Source of the DNA: Butyrivibrio sp.
GTDB lineage: Bacteria > Bacillota_A > Clostridia > Lachnospirales > Lachnospiraceae
Reading direction: 5' to 3'
DNA length: 25,696 bases
Assembly (NCBI RefSeq): GCF_024699075.1
Contig: NZ_JAILQF010000487.1
Location: 1 to 25,696 of the forward strand
How positions within the stretch are numbered: the first letter of the stretch is position 1; each line of letters starts with the position of its first letter. The position numbers and the translations under genes were made by a program. The notes beneath the pieces were generated by a model, which was not told the origin of the DNA, searched no databases, and saw only the letters and a program-made list of their open reading frames with translations. Of this stretch, positions 21,249 to 25,696 are shown piece after piece.

Positions 21249-21327
21249 GAGTGAATATGATATTCACTCCCCGGTTTGTGCCGCGAGCTACGCAAGCCGT
21301 GTTCTAAAGCCACTCGTTTCACTCGCG
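21249..21327 (+). other. Structured spacer with competing hairpins between the DUF815 gene and ppx
   Basis: A near-perfect palindrome GAGTGAATAT-G-ATATTCACTC (21249-21269) starts right after the stop codon. CGGTTTG (21272-21278) pairs with CAAGCCG (21293-21299), and CGCGAG (21282-21287) with CTCGCG (21322-21327). TTCACTC occurs twice (21263-21269 and 21318-21324), and both copies can pair with GAGTGAA (21249-21255). The tract is more GC-rich than its surroundings and ends just before the ppx ribosome site. Confidence 0.45.
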
Positions 21328-21341
21328 ATATGAGGGCATTT

Positions 21342-22886
21342 ATGAGCGATATTTTTGCAGCGGTTCATGTGGGATCATATGAACTTACAATGAAGATCTT
21401 TGAAATTTCCAGGAAAAATGGACTGAAGTGTCTTGATCATATCAGGCACCGTATCGATCTTGGATCTGAAACCTATGCCACAGGAACGATCACAAGCCAG
21501 CATATGCTTGAGCTTACAAGAGTTCTAAAGGAATTTTCCGAGATCATGAAAAGCTATGATGTAGGAAATGTCCAGGCATATGGCACAAGTGCGCTCAGAG
21601 AGACTCATAATATCAATATTGTTGCTGCCCAGCTTGAGCAAAGAACCGGTATCAAAGTTGATATCCTTTCAAATTCAGAGCAAAGATTCCTTGATTATAA
21701 GTCAATTGCGCTTCAGTCAGCCAAATTTACTGAACTGATAGAAGAACCGACCGCCATAATAGATATAGGCGGAGGTTCAATTCAGGTATCTCTTTTTGAC
21801 AAGGATAAGCTTGTAACGACGCAGAATATGAAGCTTGGAGTTCTCAGACTCCGTCAGACACTTGAACATCTTGCAGAAGGCAAGGACAGATATCCTGACC
21901 TTATCGCAGAGCTTGTAGATTCTCAGCTTCATGTCCTTTCCAAATTCTATTTAAGTGACAGATCTTATAAGAATCTTGTAATAATCGATGATTACATGTC
22001 TCCTGTACTTCAGAAGATATCATCACCTGGTTATGACAAAGGATTTATAAGCAGCAAGGACTTCGATAAGCTCCTTGACAGACTTGCAAGTACATCCAAT
22101 GACTATATAGCCAAGGAGCTGAGTATATCAAATGAATATGTACAGCTCGCTTATATATCCGGAATACTCGTAAAGAGAATAGCGCTGATACTTCAGTCAC
22201 AGCTTTTGTGGGCACCTGGTGTCACACTTTGCGATGGTATAGCATATGAATATGCAGAAAAGAAAAAGTATATATCTCCAATACATGATTTTGAAGCTGA
22301 TATACTTGCCTGCGGAATGTCAATAGCAAAGCGCTACGGCGGAAGTAAGTCAAGAGCAAGAACCCTTGAATCGATTGCCCTTCCTATTTTTGACAAAACC
22401 AAAAAGATTCATGGCCTTGGGCACAGAGAAAGACTTTTACTTGAACTGTCCACGATCCTTCATGACTGCGGTAAATATATAAGTCTCGTGAACATGGGTA
22501 ATTGCTGTTACAACATAATAATGTCAACAGAGATCATAGGCCTTTCGCATAGAGAACGTGCTATTGTAGCCAACGTAGTAAGATTCAACCACGACGACTT
22601 CATATATTTTGATGATTCGCCTGATGGCTACAAGGGTCTTACCAAAAATGATTATCTGACAATAGCCAAGCTTACAGCGATACTTAGAGTTGCCAATGCC
22701 CTCGACAGAACTCATAATCACAAATTCAAGGACGTATCGGTAACGCTTAAAGATGACGAAGTACAGATACTCCTTGATACCACATCAGACATCACAATAG
22801 AAAAGGGACTCATAAGTAACAGGGCAAGCTTCTTTGAAGAAATATTCGGAGTAAAACCTGTTATCAGGCAAAAGAGATCATTCTGA
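21342..22886 (+). CDS. ppx: Exopolyphosphatase (Ppx/GppA) with C-terminal HD domain
   Basis: 514 residues from the ATG at 21342, preceded by GAGGG; the longer frame from 21276 reads through the hairpin-rich spacer. The N-terminal ASKHA part spans about 1-290 with GTSALRETHN, the Glu-containing SNSEQRFLDY and the phosphate-2 motif AIIDIGGGSIQVSLF. The C-terminal HD domain (about 325-490) has HxxxG-type HGLGHRERLLLELSTILHDCGKY and NVVRFNHDD. It should release phosphate from polyphosphate or act on (p)ppGpp-type nucleotides. The first phosphate motif reads AAVHVGSYE, with His9 where the family has Asp (xDxGS). ppk1 follows 112 bases downstream, making a polyphosphate pair. Confidence 0.9.
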   Translation: MSDIFAAVHVGSYELTMKIFEISRKNGLKCLDHIRHRIDLGSETYATGTITSQHMLELTRVLKEFSEIMKSYDVGNVQAYGTSALRETHNINIVAAQLEQRTGIKVDILSNSEQRFLDYKSIALQSAKFTELIEEPTAIIDIGGGSIQVSLFDKDKLVTTQNMKLGVLRLRQTLEHLAEGKDRYPDLIAELVDSQLHVLSKFYLSDRSYKNLVIIDDYMSPVLQKISSPGYDKGFISSKDFDKLLDRLASTSNDYIAKELSISNEYVQLAYISGILVKRIALILQSQLLWAPGVTLCDGIAYEYAEKKKYISPIHDFEADILACGMSIAKRYGGSKSRARTLESIALPIFDKTKKIHGLGHRERLLLELSTILHDCGKYISLVNMGNCCYNIIMSTEIIGLSHRERAIVANVVRFNHDDFIYFDDSPDGYKGLTKNDYLTIAKLTAILRVANALDRTHNHKFKDVSVTLKDDEVQILLDTTSDITIEKGLISNRASFFEEIFGVKPVIRQKRSF

Positions 22887-22998
22887 TACTATAAAAATAT
22901 TACAGACGTTTTAAAGACATTTGATCTTAAATTGTTCAATAGGAGATTGAAATGCAGAGCATTTTACTCCGGACAAAAGATCCTGAAGGAGAGTGTAT

Positions 22999-25269
22999 AT
23001 GGCATTTTCATCAAAAAAGTCTTCAAACAAAAAATCTGCTGATAAAAAGAACATGGACAAAAAATTCATGGATAAAAAGAGTATGGAAAAAATAGATTTT
23101 GAGGATCCAAAATATTATATAAACAGAGAGCTTTCATGGATTCAGTTCAATAAAAGATGCCTTAATGAAGCAAGAGACAAAAATACTCCTCTTTTTGAAA
23201 GGCTTAAATTTCTTTCAATCACAGCATCTAACCTTGATGAGTTCTTCATGGTAAGAGTAGCATCCTTAAAGGATATGATCCATGCCGGCTATACAAAGCC
23301 TGATATAGCGGGGCTTACAGCCAGCAGGCAGCTTGAACTTGTGTCAGAGGCTCTTCACGAATTTGTGGATATGCAGTATGACACACTTAATAAAATGTTA
23401 AGTCCCCAGCTTGATGAGAATGGACTTCATATACTTAGAAGCCATAAAGAGATGACAGATAAAGAGTGCGACTTTGCTGACAGATATTTCAGAGAGTTCG
23501 TATATCCTGTTCTTACACCTATGGCAGTTGACTCTTCAAGACCATTTCCTCTCATTAGGAATAAAACTCTGAATATAGGAGCGCTTATAAAAGCTAAGAA
23601 AAATGACGTTCCTAAGATAGAAGAGGATAATGCAGCAGAGGGCAAAAAGGCTTCAAAGAAAGCCTATGACTTTGCTCTTGTTCAGGTTCCTGATGTTCTT
23701 CCAAGAATACTCGAACTTCCTAAAGATGAAAAAGATAATCACAGGGTTATCCTCCTTGAGCAGATAATACTTAGAAATATGGACAAGCTCTTTCTTAATT
23801 ACAACATAGAATGTGCATATACATTCCGTGTTGAAAGAAATGCCGATCTTTCCATTGATGAAGACGAAGCAGAAGATCTTCTCAAGGAGATAGAGAAGCA
23901 GATCAAACAGCGCCAATGGGGAGAAGCTATAAGACTCGAAGTTGACAAGGATATCGATAAACGTCTCATGAGTCTGATAGTTGCAGAAATGAACGTAACA
24001 GAGAGTGAGATATATAAGATTGACGGACCACTCGATCTTACTTTTCTCATGAAGGCCTATAAGATACAGGGATTTGATGAATTCAAGGAACATGGATACC
24101 TTGATCCGCAGCCTGTGCCAGAACTAAGAGCAGATGAAAATATATTTGCATCTATCAGGAAAAAAGATATTCTGATGCATCATCCTTATCAGACCTTCGA
24201 TCCTGTTGTAAGATTCATCTCTGATGCTGCCCAGGATCCAAATGTACTTGCCATCAAGCAGACTCTTTACAGAGTAAGCGGTAACTCGCCTATTATCGCA
24301 GCACTTGCAAAGGCAGCAGATAATGGCAAGCAGGTTACAGTTCTTGTCGAACTTAAGGCCCGTTTTGATGAAGAGAACAATATTGTCTGGGCAAGAATGC
24401 TTGAACAGGCAGGATGTCACGTTATCTACGGACTTGTAGGACTTAAGACCCACTGTAAGATCACACTTGTAGTAAGAAGAGAAGATGATGGAATAAGAAG
24501 ATATGTTCACCTTGCAACAGGTAACTATAATGACTCTACAGCCCGTCAGTATACTGATGTTGGTATGTTCACCTGTAAGGATTCTTATGGCGAAGATGCT
24601 ACAGCTGTATTCAACATGCTCTCAGGCTACAGCGAACCACTTGCCTGGAACCGTCTGTCGCTTGCACCTTTGTGGCTCAAGGACCGTATCATCTACATGA
24701 TAGAAAGAGAAGCAGAGAACGCAAGAAAAGGTGAGCCTGCAAGAATCGTAGCCAAGATGAACTCTATCTGTCATAAGGATGTAATAGCAGCACTTTACAA
24801 AGCAAGCAGCGCCGGAGTCAAGATAGAGCTTATAGTAAGAGGCATATGCTGTCTTCGTACCGGAATAAAGGGTGTATCAGAGAATATAACAGTAAGATCA
24901 ATTGTTGGTAACTTCCTTGAGCACAGCCGAATCTTCTATTTTGAAAATGCAGGTAAACCTGAGTATTACTGCTCAAGTGCCGACTGGATGCCTAGAAACC
25001 TTGAAAGAAGAGTAGAGATTCTTTTCCCAGTGGAGGAACCTGATCTTCAGGAGAAGATATGGCACATTCTTGATACAGAACTTAGTGATACCGAAAAAGC
25101 CAGCATTATGAATGAAGACGGCGAATATGTTAAGGTTGATAAGAGGGGAAAAGAGCTTATAAATTCCCAGAAACAGTTCGGACTAGAAGCTCGCGCTTAT
25201 GCGTCTGAAGCTGCAAGACAGGTTACAAATTCAAGAGTATTTACACCTGAAAAGAATCCTAAAAATTGA
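22999..25269 (+). CDS. ppk1: Polyphosphate kinase 1
   Basis: 756 residues from the ATG at 22999, 7 bases after AAGGAG. It polymerises the gamma-phosphate of ATP into polyphosphate and can run in reverse. The family core begins at YYINRELSWIQFNKRCLNEA (about 35) and includes the N domain SNLDEFFMVRVASLKD, the head domain, and the two catalytic domains. The phosphorylated His is in GLKTHCKITLVVRRED and the second catalytic His in LEHSRIFYFENAGKPEYYCSSADWMPRNLERRVEI-type sequence near residue 645. The enzyme is about 65 residues longer than E. coli Ppk. About 30 of these are an N-terminal Lys/Ser/Met-rich extension made of imperfect DKKxM repeats. Confidence 0.96.
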   Translation: MAFSSKKSSNKKSADKKNMDKKFMDKKSMEKIDFEDPKYYINRELSWIQFNKRCLNEARDKNTPLFERLKFLSITASNLDEFFMVRVASLKDMIHAGYTKPDIAGLTASRQLELVSEALHEFVDMQYDTLNKMLSPQLDENGLHILRSHKEMTDKECDFADRYFREFVYPVLTPMAVDSSRPFPLIRNKTLNIGALIKAKKNDVPKIEEDNAAEGKKASKKAYDFALVQVPDVLPRILELPKDEKDNHRVILLEQIILRNMDKLFLNYNIECAYTFRVERNADLSIDEDEAEDLLKEIEKQIKQRQWGEAIRLEVDKDIDKRLMSLIVAEMNVTESEIYKIDGPLDLTFLMKAYKIQGFDEFKEHGYLDPQPVPELRADENIFASIRKKDILMHHPYQTFDPVVRFISDAAQDPNVLAIKQTLYRVSGNSPIIAALAKAADNGKQVTVLVELKARFDEENNIVWARMLEQAGCHVIYGLVGLKTHCKITLVVRREDDGIRRYVHLATGNYNDSTARQYTDVGMFTCKDSYGEDATAVFNMLSGYSEPLAWNRLSLAPLWLKDRIIYMIEREAENARKGEPARIVAKMNSICHKDVIAALYKASSAGVKIELIVRGICCLRTGIKGVSENITVRSIVGNFLEHSRIFYFENAGKPEYYCSSADWMPRNLERRVEILFPVEEPDLQEKIWHILDTELSDTEKASIMNEDGEYVKVDKRGKELINSQKQFGLEARAYASEAARQVTNSRVFTPEKNPKN

Positions 25270-25298
25270 TATAAGTATAGAAAGAGTAAAGATTTTTA

Positions 25299-25696
25299 AT
25301 GTCACCAAGAATTATTTTAGCATCAGGAAGCCCCAGAAGAAGAGAACTTATGCAGCAGGCAGGTCTTTCTTTTGAGGTTATTCCTGCGATCAAAGAAGAA
25401 GTAATAACAAGCACTGATCCCGTAGAAGTAGTAAAGCAGTTGTCTTTTCAGAAGGCAGCAGAGGTTTATGCAAGAGAAACAGGAATAGGTGAAGAGTTTG
25501 AAAATGAAGCACTTCAAACGATTTCTGTAAATGGCAATTTTGACAAAAAATCTTCCGATAACTTTGGAGATTTTTCGAGCGCTGAAATTCAAAGTCCTGT
25601 TGTAATCGGCGCAGATACCGTTGTATCATATAAGCAGAAGATACTTGGTAAACCAAAAGATAAAGAAGCAGCCAGAAAGATGATAACCGGTATCCA
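25299..25696 (+). CDS. maf: Maf-like nucleotide pyrophosphatase, 3' end outside the window
   Basis: About 132 residues are visible and the frame is open at the window edge. The N-terminus IILASGSPRRRELMQQAGLSFEVIP is the signature of Maf/YhdE house-cleaning pyrophosphatases, and VVIGADTVVSYKQKILGKPKD is the second conserved block. These enzymes hydrolyse dTTP/UTP or modified nucleotides and can affect septation. Between QKAAEVYAR and VVIGADT there are about 40 residues, Asn/Asp/Ser/Phe-rich, where B. subtilis Maf has about ten, so this copy carries an insertion. The ribosome site is weak (AAAGAG about 14 bases upstream). The gene starts 29 bases after ppk1 and is likely in the same operon. 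Confidence 0.9.
   Translation, partial: MSPRIILASGSPRRRELMQQAGLSFEVIPAIKEEVITSTDPVEVVKQLSFQKAAEVYARETGIGEEFENEALQTISVNGNFDKKSSDNFGDFSSAEIQSPVVIGADTVVSYKQKILGKPKDKEAARKMITGI

Overview
The window looks like a chromosomal core segment from a low-GC Gram-positive anaerobe of the Clostridia. A Lachnospiraceae member of the Butyrivibrio/Pseudobutyrivibrio type is my best guess. The grounds are AT-rich DNA with GGAGG-type ribosome sites, a DUF5050 protein, a paired zinc-ribbon/TPM module, a FeoA-FeoA-FeoB-FeoB-associated cassette, a ppx-HD/ppk1 pair and a pyrB-pyrI pair. The assignment is inference from gene content. I see no transposase, integrase, phage gene or CRISPR array.

Layout, plus strand unless noted. 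1-1317: the acidic end of an unknown gene, then a zinc-ribbon/TPR/MORN-like membrane protein. 1439-2302: an unknown cytosolic protein behind a leader with competing hairpins. 2320-2700 (minus): a strong promoter, a 61-residue small protein and tRNA-Gln(CUG). 2886-5768: a small membrane protein with its own terminator, then a degenerate CPBP-like membrane protein in an operon with an L,D-transpeptidase. 5769-6231: a structured gene-poor gap. 6241-8176: a zinc-ribbon membrane protein and a TPM-domain protein. 8233-11380: trpE-trpG-srtB. 11441-12162: a CAP-domain lipoprotein with its own promoter and terminator. 12260-15409: the ferrous-iron operon feoA-feoA-feoB plus a 51-residue FeoB-associated Cys-rich protein, with a Fur-box-like operator before feoB.

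15410-17394 (minus) is the pyrBI operon and the most unusual part. It has a consensus promoter, then a 29-codon leader peptide that runs through a U-rich stretch and stops one base before a terminator-like hairpin. This is the layout of the enterobacterial pyrL/pyrBI attenuator, which senses UTP through transcription-translation coupling. The pyrB-pyrI gap is filled by about 11 tandem 17-bp units that merge into the pyrB stop codon. A separate set of 25-bp tandem units merges into the pyrI stop codon.

17428-18444 (minus) is a DUF5050 membrane-anchored protein. 18658-25696 carries pheA (chorismate mutase/prephenate dehydratase/ACT), a DUF815 AAA ATPase, ppx with a C-terminal HD domain, ppk1 and a truncated maf. 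No terminator is visible from the DUF815 gene to maf, so these four are likely one transcript. ppk1 would make and ppx would degrade polyphosphate. Biosynthesis (chorismate to anthranilate and phenylpyruvate; pyrimidines), iron uptake, envelope enzymes (L,D-transpeptidase, sortase B) and polyphosphate metabolism make this an ordinary core region with unusual regulatory DNA.
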